Source of the DNA: Symsagittifera roscoffensis | Taxonomy: Eukaryota; Xenacoelomorpha; Acoela; Convolutidae | DNA length: 64,000 nucleotides | NCBI RefSeq assembly: GCF_963678635.1 | Contig: NC_087064.1 | Location: 67,444,025 to 67,508,024, forward strand | Reading direction: 5' to 3' | Shown: positions 11,831-23,467 of the stretch, piece after piece | Numbering within the stretch: position 1 is the stretch's first letter | Layout: each line of letters begins with the position of its first letter | Program-made: the position numbers and the translations under genes | Notes under the pieces: model-generated | The model's database searches: none | Seen by the model: the letters and a program-made list of their open reading frames with translations, nothing else | What the model was told of the DNA's origin: nothing

Positions 11831-12012
11831 TCAATAAACATAGCCGTGTTTGATTTGGCTGTGATGGTGATGTTCTTGTACATGTTGTATGGGGGCGTGT
11901 ATGGGTCGGACTCCTTCGAAAAGAACGACGCCTTCTGCGAGTTCACAGCAATCATCTGCAGCATGAGTTGTTTTGGCAGTCTGTGGAGCATGATGTGTGT
12001 GGCTGTCAACAG
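11831..12012 (+). CDS. GPCR exon, TM2-ECL1-TM3 with NRY motif
   Basis: The frame encodes INIAVFDLAVMVMFLYML (TM2), then a short loop, then DAFCEFTAIICSMS with the conserved TM3 cysteine, and ends MMCVAVN followed by AG. The donor GTGAGA follows at 12013 (phase 2). The first base of the next exon completes an Arg codon and then Tyr, making NRY. The acceptor is placed at TAAG|TCA because a TGA closes the frame at 11822; an alternative is CATAG|CCG at 11844. Confidence 0.75.
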
Positions 12013-13246
12013 GTGAGACTTTGGGACTACTTTTGAAGCGCATTATTATTAAATAAGTAGAACTAGGGCTCACACTGGGACTATTTTTGATGGGAGAAAC
12101 TTCTTATCAGCCAATCAAGACTCACTTTTCAGGAGTTCGAAGGAAATGAGCTATAAAACTTGTCAATTTAACTGTTTGAAAAGCGTTCATTGGTTGAAAA
12201 TTTTTGCTCATCTGATTCTTTGCGCATCAGAATAACCCCGAGTAAGAATTATTAGTAAATTGGTAAAAAACGAGTTACACTTTCGGCAAACAACTCAAGT
12301 GGCTAAATGAACGAGGAAGATATATTGTCAAGTATAACAATTCGCCCAGGTCACTTCAAATGTATCTATAAATAGCATACTTCAGTTTTATATCAAAAAC
12401 ATATCATATGCATTTTAGTTCAAAAGCATAGCACTTTGGCTTTTTGATTGATTTTAATCTGTCATATAGTGTCCTTCTCAAACTGTTTACCTTTCCTGTC
12501 AACAACTTATGTGATAATTGATTAAGGGAGAGTTTTTTTCTGGAGGAGTGATTTATCCCATGCCACTGAAAACAAAAACACTCCAAAATTTTAACGAATT
12601 TTATCACTTAGCTTATTCGATTTTTATTTAAGAATGTAACACGTTAAGGATCAAACGTAAAATCCCCCCCCCCCCCCCCCTTAGTGACCTACTGTAGAAT
12701 GCCCTACCCAAGCATCTATTAATTCTGAAAAATCTGTAAAAAATATGCATACTAACGCGCAAATAAAATTAGTTTTTATATTTTTTATGCGGGATTGTTT
12801 TCGTATACTATTGATTGATACACAAATTAATGTTTGAATTCAATTTACTTTAACAATACGGTTAATTTTGAACGAATATAGGCAATACTCAAAGTTACCA
12901 TATGAAAAACCAATATTTTCTCCGCTAAATCGATTTTGGGAGCGGATTGTACGGTTGATCTCACTTTCACTTTTTTTATATTTTAATTATTCTCTTGAAG
13001 TGCTTAACCTTCGATCTAGAACTGAAAACTTAATGAAATGAGGGTGACAGTTAAGTGTGATGGTTAAGTCCATTTTACTAAAAAAAAAATAAGGATGCCC
13101 TAAATTTTTTATGAAAAATCTATCGCCTCTAGTATATTCTCTTTTAACACTTTTTCCTTTTCCCCACGTGCAAACTTCAACGAGAAAAAAAAACTTTCAC
13201 TTTGTCCGGTTGTTATGAAAACTAAAACACAGACTAACTAAGCCAC
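12013..13246. other. GPCR intron, no gene seen
   Basis: AT-rich sequence with an approximately 18-C run at 12664-12682 and no supported ORF. Confidence 0.5.
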
Positions 13247-13672
13247 ATTACGAGGCCAAACTGTGCACTGGACAATTTTGTGTCTGTATGTTTTTGAATT
13301 CCAGAGACAAGTGTGTAACATGTACCAAAATGTAAATGGATTCCATTCACAAATCTTCCATGGATTCCGCACACAATTAGCTGTAACGTAAATATGTCGG
13401 CGCATTAGTTTTTTACTAATTCCGCAACGGGCGAATATAGGTAGTTGTTCCGGATTCCGCAGATGGAAGCGGATTCCGCAAATAAAAGTGGATTCCGCAA
13501 AATGAATCCGCAATTTTAGCAAAACAGTGTTTTAGCTATTTTTCCGTGGAATCCAAAACAGCAGTGAAGATCAAAGAAAATGAGCAATATTGCCGATTCC
13601 GCAACTATCCTGTTTTTGGCTTGTTGCGGAATCCGCTAACAATTCACAAAATGCACAGTTTGGCCTCGTAAT
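13247..13672. mobile_element. Miniature inverted-repeat element with iterated ATTCCGC motif
   Basis: ATTACGAGGCCAAACTGTGC at 13247 is repeated exactly in inverse orientation at 13652-13672, a 21-bp terminal repeat. The interior carries many ATTCCGC/GCGGAAT motifs in both orientations. The termini resemble those of the 13.26-kb element beginning 112 bp to the right (CATTACG..GCCAA..). It may be a non-autonomous relative. The flanks share only a dinucleotide AC, too little to prove a target duplication. Confidence 0.7.
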
Positions 13673-13854
13673 ACATGGAAAACACATTTGGGCTCCATTT
13701 TCAACCTTGTAAGACCCTTCGTTAAAGCATAAAATGATGCTCATGCAAGGTGGGGGATAAGAAACATGCTTCATTTTCAATTCCATTACGTCGCCAATCC
13801 GTGTTATTTGGTTTTTGCGGAATCGGTGCCAAAAAGCTTGAAATCGTGTGTCCC

Positions 13855-14181
13855 GGATTCCGGAACACACGCATTTTCTTTGATGTTTTTAGATTCCGTG
13901 GATTCCTAATTCAAACCAGTTTGTATGTGACCAGCTTTTGTCATGGATTCCGGGACAGCTAAAACCACCGATTTTGTGACAATCCCGGAATCCATGACAA
14001 AAACCATGGAATCCGATACCATATTAAAACGCATTAAAAAACGGTTTTACCATGGATTCCTGGGCTTTTGGCTTCTGCGTGTTCTGGAATCCGGGACTTT
14101 ACCAAGGGACCGGATTCCATGACATTTTACAACAATTATCAATACACAAAATTAGAAATGTTTAGTGTTTTGCCATGGATT
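13855..14181. repeat. Left subterminal motif cluster
   Basis: Nine exact GGATTCC/GGAATCC copies lie in about 330 bp, five direct-type and the rest inverted or mixed, commonly within CATGGATTCCGGGA. This is a probable transposase-binding array by analogy with other DNA transposons. Confidence 0.7.
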
Positions 14182-14261
14182 CCATGATTAACACAACTGT
14201 TAATGATACCATGATTAACAAAAGAAATCTTTTAGTGACTTAAGTGACTTCTTAACTTCTC

Positions 14262-14452
14262 AACTGTATCACTCTATACTGTATACTATATACTCTATAC
14301 TGTATACTGTATAAACAGATATTTCAATTAGTTTAGTTTTCATTTGTCATTTATCATTTACAGGATTTGTCATTTACAGGATTTGTCATTTACAGGATTT
14401 GTCAATTTACAGGATTTGTCATTGATTCCATTTGTCATTTACAGGATTTCAG
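14262..14452 (+). repeat. Tandem repeats upstream of gene 1
   Basis: A TATACTGTATACT-type repeat (14262-14312) is followed by about five to six copies of a 17-19 bp unit containing TTTGTCATTTACAGGAT (14345-14452). They lie 370-560 bp before the gene 1 start and could be promoter-proximal sequence or simple satellite. Confidence 0.7.
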
Positions 14453-14821
14453 CATTCTAGCAAATTTTATATTAGTTTAGTTTAACTAGTTTCATTTGAT
14501 GTTCAACATTTGAAGTTCAGAAAAACAGCCTGTGAGTTGAATATGAATACTACTCATGATTATTCAACACTAAAACTTGAGTCTCATAAACTATTCAACA
14601 CTTAAGCTTGAGTCTCATAATAGGATAAGTTAGTAACTTGTTGTCAGAAAAAGTTTGCACGCGCGTGCGCACAACTCAGTGTCAAGATTCACACTATATC
14701 ATATAGTACCTATGATAGTTACTTTAAATCACCATTGCATAAATTCAATTCATCATTGTTTTGAAAAAAGTCCTTCATCGAAAGATTCAACAAAAGTTAC
14801 TCACAATTGTCAACTTGAACA

Positions 14822-17800
14822 ATGGAATTATGGAATAAATTTTTAATTTCTGGCGCCGACTCGGACATTAACCGTCAGTTTGTTGACTGTAACATTCTGG
14901 ATGCAATTGCCGAAAAGTTTATCCAAAAAAAGTACGACAAGTTATCAAAGATTCTTGAAGAGATGCTCGCAGGGACGGATAAGTGGATCGTTTCTGATGT
15001 TCTTCGTCAGATATCTGTGCGGGGACAATCAAAAAAAGCTACAATTTTAGCAGTAAGTAACTCTTCACAAATTTATCGTTTTCAGTCACCAAACATTCTT
15101 TACGTTGATTAATTCAACTTCAATTACGTTCATCTTTACGTTCAATTAAAATTCAACTTTCAATAAAATTTATATCCAATTGGGACAACACAACACTGTT
15201 TAGGCTCGCGTAATGCAACTCGTAATTCTTCGTGGTTCAAGAGAAATGCCTTGGACCAAGACTCGGAAGGAGCTAGTAAAATGTTTCTTCGGTCCAATGT
15301 TCATACCTGACGAAGTTGATCCTTATAAAGCGCTCAAAGCAACCGAAACTTCATTTTCATTTGAACAGTGCGGCACTCAATCAAACTTACCTCAAACATT
15401 GGAAGAGTCAAGACACGTTTCCAGGATAATGAAACGATCAAAATTTATGTCTATAACAGCTGACAACTCCCAACAACTATGGGGACAAGTGCTGAAACTG
15501 ATACGACAAAAAAAAATTCAAATAAGCACATTTGTTAAATTGATTCGACAATCCGCATTCAGCCGTAAAAAGACGTATTCTGGGTATAGAAAGAATGACA
15601 CAAATGTCTTACGAGTTTTGGCGATGGAACTATTTTCTAAAAGAGGTTCAACGAAGGATTTTGAGTTTTGCTTGGGCATCGCTTGTAAAACTGGAAACGT
15701 AGAAGAAGTGATCAACATTATCCGGAATAGACTACAACTGATTGGCCTCGGACATAATTTAGTACCCTCAATGAGAAATGTCCAACGATCAACTGCAAGC
15801 CTTGTAAATCACTTTTTGGCCTTGTGCAAACCACAGAAGTCCTTCTCTGGATTCAGAACGGACTTGGTTGCATGTATACAACTAGCTGTTTTTCTATCGT
15901 TTAAAACAAAAAACATCAACAACGTTAAAGTCGATATTTGGGGTGACGGTTGTGAAATTGGTGGCACAGAAGTTACGAGAATGGCTTTTAGACTACTTTC
16001 TGAAGATATTAGCGCCCAATCTGCTACGAGCGTCTTCTGCTTCGCAGGTACTCCTTTTTCTAAAATCATTTTAAAATCATTTCTTCGCAAGTTTTTTTCT
16101 CAACTTGAGACTAAAATGATTTTTTTTAGCTTATCGAGGAAAAGACTCAAGGTTTGCGATGGAGTTGAACTTGGGACCGAGTGTTGTCGGATGTCAAGAG
16201 TCAGGGTGGTTATTCCAGCAAACAAATCATTTGAAAAATTTGGGAGCAAAATTGACGTACAGTGGAGATACCCCGTTTCTCCATCGACTGATACTGGGCT
16301 CCGGAAACGACCTGTCTACAGATTACCCTTCTAAGATGGCACTTTATGTAGAAGACGAACGTTTTCTACCTTCCCTTTGCGACAAAATAACTGGTCGAAG
16401 AACGGATGTAAAGATTCCATTTCGCACGAATATTCCTGAAACTTCTCTAGTTTTCCTTAATGACGTGAGATGCATTTGCCCAGATGCCACGCACATGCTC
16501 ACTCGATGCGTTGAAAGTGACCTGAGAAAAATGGCTCAAAAAATTATCAACGACAAAAGTCCGTTCGAAATGGAGTTTCTTCACCGCTTTGAACAGAATC
16601 TGTCAAGTCGTGATGCCAAGAGACCCGTCTTCCAATTTACAAGAACTGCGAAAAATGCGCAACAAGTTGGAACGGTTGGAGCGGTATCGTTATCTGTAAG
16701 TGGTGCCTTAACTGTTATCGCGGACAAAGAGGAGTTGAAGGTATGCTAAATTACCATTTTAATGTATCCTCATAATTTCAATTTTACAATGTTACAATTT
16801 AGGATGCCAAGTTTGGAACAATAACCGACCTATATGATGGAGTGTGGTGCGATGAAATAGTTAGCGGTACCTCAGATAAAACCGTCGCAAATTCCATTGA
16901 TATCCTCAAAGTATTGCATCCAAATTTGTTCACGAAAGAGGACCCTAAAGCGAAAGGAAAACTTTCTATAACGACTCTGGATGCAAGCGAACTTTTGAGA
17001 AAAAGCTTGAACCGTTGTATTACTATCTTGAGAAGTTCTAAGGAGAGTTTTAACGTAATTGATTTCAATTTTTGGGCGGAAACCTACTATCAAACTTCTT
17101 TACTATTATTCGCAGAACACGGACTGACGCCATACAAACTCAAGCTGGTGACTATTCCGCAAATTGTTGAAGGAAACTTCGTGGTGTCCCCGTGGAACCA
17201 CATTTGCGAAGGTCTAGAAAAATCTAACCATCACGCCAGCAAAGATTTTCATACAAGAACAATGCGTGGAGGCGGAAAAATGTGTAATCATGATCCACTT
17301 TTTCTTGANNNNNNNNNNNNNNNNNNNNNNNNNNNNNNNNNNNNNNNNNNNNNNNNNNNNNNNNNNNNNNNNNNNNNNNNNNNNNNNNNNNNNNNNNNNN
17401 NNNNNNNNNNNNNNNNNNNNNNNNNNNNNNNNNNNNNNNNNNNNNNNNNNNNNNNNNNNNNNNNNNNNNNNNNNNNNNNNNNNNNNNNNNNNNNNNNNNN
17501 NNNNNNNNGCTTCCTCTTGAAGAGGAAGAACTGTTTGAAACAGCTGAAGTTGACTCTGAAGTTGGGGATGACTTTAAGTTCAACTTCAATCTTCTTGATA
17601 CAGAAGAACAGCAAAGTTCAACTGCAAACAAGGTAACATTGTTAATCATTAATCTCGAAAAATTCACAAATTTTTTCGAGCTTTTGAGAACGATAAAAAA
17701 ATTGTAGGCCTGTGAACTGTAAAAAAATGAACTCCATTCTTCATTCAAGAAAAATTATTCTCACTAAACGTGCCAAAATCCAGTACTTTTGAACAAATTT

Positions 17801-20364
17801 TTTCGAGCTTTTGAGAACGATAAAAAAGTTGTAGGCATTGGCCTGTGATAAAAATTTGCAATGTTTTGTCATTTGACACTGGATTCCGGGGCTCATGGCT
17901 AAAGGTTTGAACATGAATTCCGAGATCAATTCCTTGCCTAGTTGACAGCATTCGAAAGTGCCATGGATTCCGGAGAGATATTCATTAGGCCCGGAATCCA
18001 TGGCACTTTCGAATGCTGTCAACTATGCAAAAAATTGATCTCGGAATTCATGTTCAAACCTTTAGCCATAAGGCCCGGAATTCAGTGCCAAATGACAAAA
18101 CATTGCCAATTTTTATCACAGGCCAATGCCTACAACTTTTTTATCGTTCTCAAAAGCTCGAAAAAATTTGTTCAAAAGTACAGGATTTTGGCACGTTTAG
18201 TGAAAATAATCATTATTTATGATAGAAATAGAAATATGATATTTCTTGAATGAAGAATGGAGTTAATTTTTTTAAATGAAGTCACAACGCTGGTTCTTTG
18301 GGTTTTTTCAAATGGGTTTGACTCACCCGGACAAACTACCCACTTACTTCCTTTTTTCAGCAAGCAAAACAGACTAGAGTGGATTCTAAGGCCGCTTCTA
18401 TCTGGCCTTCTGTAAAGATAGTCTTGCCGAGAGACTCACGCATATTGCATTTGAGGCAACTGGAGAGCTTCAGGACTATCCAAGACTTACGAAGAGTGTT
18501 ATCCTGCGTGAGTTTTCATTTTGTTCGTAAAAAATGAAAAGTGTTTCACACAGAAAAAAATTATGTTCACAGGTAAAAATCGCGAAATCGTTGGTAAGGA
18601 CAGTTGAAGCGCGACATATCGAAAGTGCCCTTCAGGAAGCAGAGTTTTTGAACTCAGAATATGCTGTTTTTGTTCCTGACGCCTTTCGATTCAACGGCTT
18701 CACGTCAAAAGTGTCACAATCAGTCCTCGACAACCCAAACGTCGTGAAGCTTCTATTGGAAGGTTACAAAAAACCATTAACCCTCCGCTCGTACGACTCG
18801 AATTTCAGGGTTAGTACTACTAACACTTTAGTACGCTTTCTTTTCAAAGATTTGCCAACAAAGGTTGCCAGTATAAAATTTTTATCATGACCGTCATTCA
18901 TTCATTCACTGAAAGTTGAGGTTGAAATGTCTCTGGATGATTTTCCGAAATTTTTTCAATTTAATTTCTAATTACTTACTAAGTTATAGTATTGAACCAT
19001 TCCAGGAACAAACAAGGATAGTTGATGGAAAAGAGGTGGATCAGTTGTTCAGAAAAACACCTCCCATGTTTTACAACATTATTGACGCTGATGCCGCACA
19101 TCAAAAAATCACACAATTTACACAACCGTCATTCCTATCGAGTACCTCGCTGGGACACATTCATTCAAAAAAATTGCCCGCAGCATATCGGCCCAATAAA
19201 GAGTCCAACTTCCTTCTCATTACTCAAGATGGCGCTGTGACAATGTTCCACCAAGATTTTTCCAGCACATCAGTCCTCTATATTCTACTGAAAGGATGTA
19301 AGACGTTCTTCTTGATAGCCCCGACGAGCATCAACCAGGATCTCTTCAACCAGTTCCTGCAGCAGTCCCGAAGGAAACTTTTCTTCGGTTCCCATGAAGG
19401 CTTGAATATGGGAGGGTGCCAAGCTATCACGCTGAAAGCGCGACAAGGTTTAATCATGCCAGCGAATATGATTCATATGGTGGAGACGACAGGCGTTTCT
19501 GTCGCCTATGGAGTTAACTTCATTTTCAAGAATCATCTTCGTCTGGCCGCTGATACCTTCAAGACAGAACGCGTTCAGAAAACAAAGTTCACTGAATGCT
19601 ACCCTTCTTTCTCGTTCCTTGCGCTTACTCATATTGTGTCTCGAGTACAGTGAGTCGTTTAACATCTTTGAAAAATTAACATCATGTTAAAGAGTCAACT
19701 GTGAAAATCTGTGGTTGAAGTTTATAATAATGTAACCTCAAAATCAATAACTGGAATAATATGACAAAATCTATTTTTTTGAAATTTTTGATTTTGTTTA
19801 CAGAGATGGATCCGACGCAAATGCCGATGAGCTCGCGGCAATTTTTGACGTGTTTCAAATTCTGAAAAAACACGTCTCATCGTTTGCACAACATGTTTCC
19901 CTAGTAAGAGACAACGTACGTACAAATTATGCTCAAGTTGAAATATTGAATATTTTTCACACAATTTTATTCATAACGTTTTGGTAAAACTTCTCTGAGT
20001 TTATGACAAAATTAATTTAATATTACTCAGTAATATTACTCATCAAGGCTTGATGTAACTTACATATATATTCAATGTATATCAAGTATATCAATATTAT
20101 TATTATTATATCAATATATACTATATATAGTATACTATATTTATAGTATAAAGTTGAATATTTTTTTTGATGTCATCCAGTATTGTTTTCCAGGATAAAT
20201 TACTTGCAACTGGAAACTCTTCGAACCTGGGTAACAACTTCTCTAAAGTTGAACTTTTGGAGAAGCGAATCGAACTCATGATGATGATGAGGCAACATGA
20301 TTGTGTCCTAGTCAGTCCAGCCCCAAGTCCAAACAAAAAGTTAAAGGCAAATCCTTCAACCTGA
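14822..20364 (+). CDS. Gene 1: DDE-transposase-like protein joined to a JmjC domain
   Basis: Nine exons: 14822-15052, 15204-16047, 16130-16740, 16803-17632 (holds the N gap), 18361-18507, 18573-18809, 19006-19649, 19804-19915, 20194-20364. All have GT-AG borders and compatible phases, giving about 1,270 residues. The N-terminal half shows a RNase-H-fold transposase pattern: VDIWGDG (15930-15950), SGDTPF (16261-16278), LNDVRCICPDATHM (16459 on) and a terminal ICEGLEKSNHH (17202 on) with a candidate catalytic Glu. An acidic linker after the gap (LEEEELFETAEVD) leads into the C-terminal JmjC domain. I cannot assign the transposase superfamily firmly; KDZ-like families are the first to test. The gap could hide an intron or a gene boundary, so the fusion is inferred from phase continuity. 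It converges with gene 2. Confidence 0.75.
17309..17508. other. Assembly gap (200 N)
   Basis: Exactly 200 N, probably a placeholder length, inside exon 4 of gene 1. Coding sequence is open on both sides, but the frame across the gap cannot be verified. Confidence 0.98.
17730..18264. repeat. Fold-back element in gene 1 intron 4
   Basis: Two long, nearly identical arms in inverse orientation (about 17730-17972 and 17990-18264) are separated by a short loop near 17980. The outer ends are AACTCCATTCTTCATTCAAG and its exact complement. The arms contain the GGATTCCGG motif of the transposon ends and share whole sentences with the repeats at 21367-21835 in a gene 2 intron. Confidence 0.85.
19006..19649 (+). 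other. JmjC catalytic exon of gene 1
   Basis: The exon encodes LLITQDGAVTMFHQDFSST, then LKGCKTFFLIAPT, then FFGSHEG and ANMIHMVETT. This is the layout of the KDM2/PHF8/KDM7 JmjC subgroup. The Fe(II) ligands are His at 19249-19251, Asp at 19255-19257 and His at 19474-19476. Lys at 19300-19302 is placed to bind 2-oxoglutarate. All are present, so oxygenase activity (lysine demethylation in relatives) is plausible. No PHD or CXXC finger is seen nearby. Confidence 0.85.
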
Positions 20365-20892
20365 CACCCGTTTATGCCAACCACTGAATATTGCTCAAAA
20401 AAATCTTCTGCTCCCTAGCGACCGCATTCAACGTGTTATTTTTCTCTCGATTATTCGAACATGAAACAATAACATTCGATGTGGAGTCCACTTTCTTCCA
20501 AATTCTGTGTAAATACGCCTTTTCAACTCCTTCGCGGCGCGCAGTTATCACTGTGAGTGACCGTCAAAGTGACTTTATGATGATAATTTATAACTTACGT
20601 CATTGAATGACGTTATGATGATGATTATGATTATACTGTAATTTTTTTCAGTACTGCTTGTACTGACACTGTCAAAAAAACATAGCTTAAAGCTCTTACT
20701 ATGAGCCTCATGAGAAACATTTCCAATTGAAGTGTTTGCAAACAATTTGTTTTCTTTTCATTTAATAGAGAGAAAAAGATGATTGCCAATTTTCGGATTT
20801 GAAAAAAGTTACATTGTCAACAAGGTTTGAAGTTTATGAAACTTTAATTGATCACATTCACGCGAAAACACTGGAACTTTGAACTAGTTGAA
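20365..20892. other. Intergenic space between convergent genes 1 and 2
   Basis: 528 bp between the two stop codons, AT-rich, with no supported gene. Both genes must terminate transcription here. Confidence 0.6.
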
Positions 20893-23017
20893 CTAATAAA
20901 AATAATGGGGTTTTGACTGTTCTAAGTTGTGTGAAAAAAGAGTCCGGTAGTCTTCTTCACTTGCGTAGTGGCCTGTGCACGTTTGAACGTTGCATCGTAA
21001 GTTGAAACTTGTGAATTCACGGTGTTCTGTAATCCTTAAATACTTTATAAGTGTATCATGACCATTGTCTTTTTGTGCGGGCAATACATCCCACCTGCTA
21101 CCCAACACAGAATCCCAAGATTTGTGGCAGCCTCGAATTCCTTCGGATATTGCTGCACTAAACTTGACCACTTCCTTTTGGGATTCTGTCGAAAAACCCA
21201 TTATTTGTCTTGTTAGTTTGGTCACGGGTCCAAGATTGAAAGTGATGGAGTTTTTGTCCCTAGCCAGTCCAACAGCACGTTTCAAGGCGGAAAACACCGC
21301 AAACGATAAATTGATTGGATGTTCAATTGCATTGAAGTCACACGTTTCATGCTGAAATGTTACAAAATTAGTCACGTGCCAAAATCCTGTACTTTTGAAT
21401 AAAAGTATTTGAGTTTTTGAAAACGATAAAAATTGTAGGCAATAGCCTGTGTTTTTACGTGCCAAAATCCTGTACTTTTGAACAAAGTATTTCAGTTTTT
21501 GAAAACGATAAAAAAATTGTAGGCATTAGCCTGTGATAAAAATTGGCAATGTTTTGTCATTTGACACTGGATTCCGGGCCTTATGGCTAAGGGTTTAAAC
21601 ATGAATTCCTAGTTCGTTTCTCAGTCGTAAGCATTGTTAAATTCCATGGAATCCGGGACGTGACAAATTCGGAATGTTTCAAATGAAAATTGTAGGCCTT
21701 AGCCTGTGATAAAAACTGGCAATGTTTTGTCATTTGACACTGGATTCCGGGCCTTATGGCTAAAGGTTTGAACATGAATTCCTAGTTCGTTTCTCAGTCG
21801 TAAGCAATGTTAAATTTTATGGAATCGGGGACAATAAAAATTCGGAATGTTTCATTAAAAAAACTTTACCTTGAGGTAGTCTTCACAAGCTAGCTGAACC
21901 AAGAGTGCAGGCATCCTTATAGAAATGTCCTCGTTATTTATGCATGTCAACTGTGCAAAGGCCTTTTTTGTCCTTCCTTCAAACTCCAAGCTGTCTACTC
22001 TGCAATTTTCCCCTCCATAGAAAGCAGTTGATCCAACCTGAGAAACAAAGAATTGAATTTTTATACAAATTATTTTGATCGGGCGCTGAGACATATATTC
22101 CTAACTTTATGACATCTAAAAAAATTGCGGCACACACTTCCAAAGCTTGTAATTATTTTGTTAACAAACCTTGAGGACACCGTTGGAACAAGGGACAAAG
22201 GTCAAAGGCACTATGTCTTCTGTGGCTTCGAGAAGTGTCAGCATGTCAATTTCTTTTTCGTCTTTTTTAGCTCTTTTTGTAGGATTACGTTGATGATCCT
22301 GAACCTCACATGGCTCCAAAACTAAAGTAGCCGTGTCACAAAAAGATGTCTGAAACAATTCAAGATTTCAAACAGATTATGAATGAAGTTAAAATATGTT
22401 TTTCAATTTCAGCTATTCAAAAAAACTTCTTTTGAAGTTGAACTTCTTTCCGAGTGATGTTTTGAAAGATGTTTTTCAAAGCGAATAAGTACCTCAGATG
22501 TAAGCGTATCTTCAAAGAGCCCTTGATTTCGAAGTTGATTGTATTTTACAACCAATATGTTAGCCTCTGGTTCTTCTCGGGGGTTTTCATCGTGCTCCGA
22601 GTCCAAAATTCTCAATGTACATTCACGTTTGAAAGGATCGTTGTACAGTACAACCCCTGTCATCAGAATGCATTTGTCAACGCAATCTGTTTCACAAGCA
22701 GCACAGAAAAACACATCTGTATTGCGAGTTAAGCATCTTGGGTTGAACAGAAGTGGATCTTTTTTGTTTCTTCTTTTAGCCCTATCTGGTTCTTCAACAA
22801 CTTTGATTGTCTTTCTTATTTTCCAATGTTTCATCCTCCGATTGTCGCGAAGGTCTTCTGGAATTGTTATCTGTACGGGTGGACCCTTCCATTCAGTCCA
22901 TTTGACACTCACACCCCAGTTACTAATGAAACCCAGTATTCTAGCGGCTTCCCAAATGTACGTCACTTCATCAAGAACTTGCACTTCTTCTTTTTCCTTG
23001 AACAATGATGGAAGCAT
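20893..23017 (-). CDS. Gene 2: 443-residue protein of unknown function inside the transposon
   Basis: Four exons on the minus strand: 23017-22493, 22349-22170, 22037-21870 and 21351-20893, all phase 0 with GT-AG borders. The start is the first ATG of exon 1. The N-terminus (VQVLDEVTYIWEAARI... VSVKWTEWKG) has the spacing of a small Tudor/chromo-like barrel, a weak resemblance only. A cysteine cluster (FFCAACETDCVDKC) follows in exon 1, which could bind zinc. A Lys/Arg-rich stretch in exon 2 (TKRAKKDEKE) could be a nuclear signal. The C-terminal exon (LSFAVFSALKRAVGLARDK...) is not recognised. It is divergent from gene 3 and convergent with gene 1. A chromatin-reader or transposase-accessory role is a guess. 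Confidence 0.7.
21367..21835. repeat. Tandem partial copies of the transposon-internal repeat (gene 2 intron 3)
   Basis: The segments ACGTGCCAAAATCCTGTACT, AAAACGATAAAAA, GTAGGCAATAGCCTGTG, and GACACTGGATTCCGGGCCTT occur two or more times here, and once per arm in the fold-back at 17730-18264. So two introns of opposite-strand genes share one element-specific repeat. Confidence 0.8.
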
Positions 23018-23467
23018 CTTGTAGGAGCGATTTTATCTAAATGAATAATATTTAGTACAATCATTGTACTCATGATGAGTAATTGTCATGATGAGTATAT
23101 TTTTTAACAACCAATTTAAACCTTTAGGTTTAACCGCATAAAACGACTATTGAAACGATCATTGAAGTTCAATTGGTGTTCAATTGGTACTCAAATTGGT
23201 TGTGATAATATACCATATTATACTATTTTATATTATTGCAGTAATTCAGCAATTAAGAGTAAATTATACACTGTATAATATAATATAGTATAATATGGCA
23301 TATTATCACAACCAATTTGAGTACCAATTGAACACCAATTGAACTTCAATTATTGAAACATACTATTATAGTAAGTTGTTAGTAACACCCTCCGAGGGTG
23401 ATTCATTCGATTCTGCAATCCTTTCTAGTCACTTCTCATTTCATTCCAAGTTTCGTTAACCTGAACT
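23018..23467. promoter_or_regulatory. Divergent intergenic region of genes 2 and 3 with a long palindrome
   Basis: 450 bp separates the two starts. Inverted arms of nearly 70 bp (23161-23229 and 23283-23350, outer end ATTGAAGTTCAATTGGTG) face each other. Transcription of both genes must begin in or near here, so it is the likely bidirectional promoter. The palindrome may instead be a small inserted element. Confidence 0.6.

Noticed and set aside
11701-12073. Minus-strand ORFs opposite the second GPCR exon
   Set aside because: They are shadows of the + strand TM2-TM3 exon, which has GPCR motifs and a consensus donor.
13238-13522. Minus ORF of 94 codons resembling the one at 47183-47416
   Set aside because: The similarity comes from the shared ATTCCGC repeat DNA; the alignments contain indels and there are no coding signs.
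22469-23024. Plus-strand ORFs of up to 161 codons over gene 2 exon 1
   Set aside because: The minus strand has consistent splicing across four exons; the plus ORFs end randomly and have no domain.
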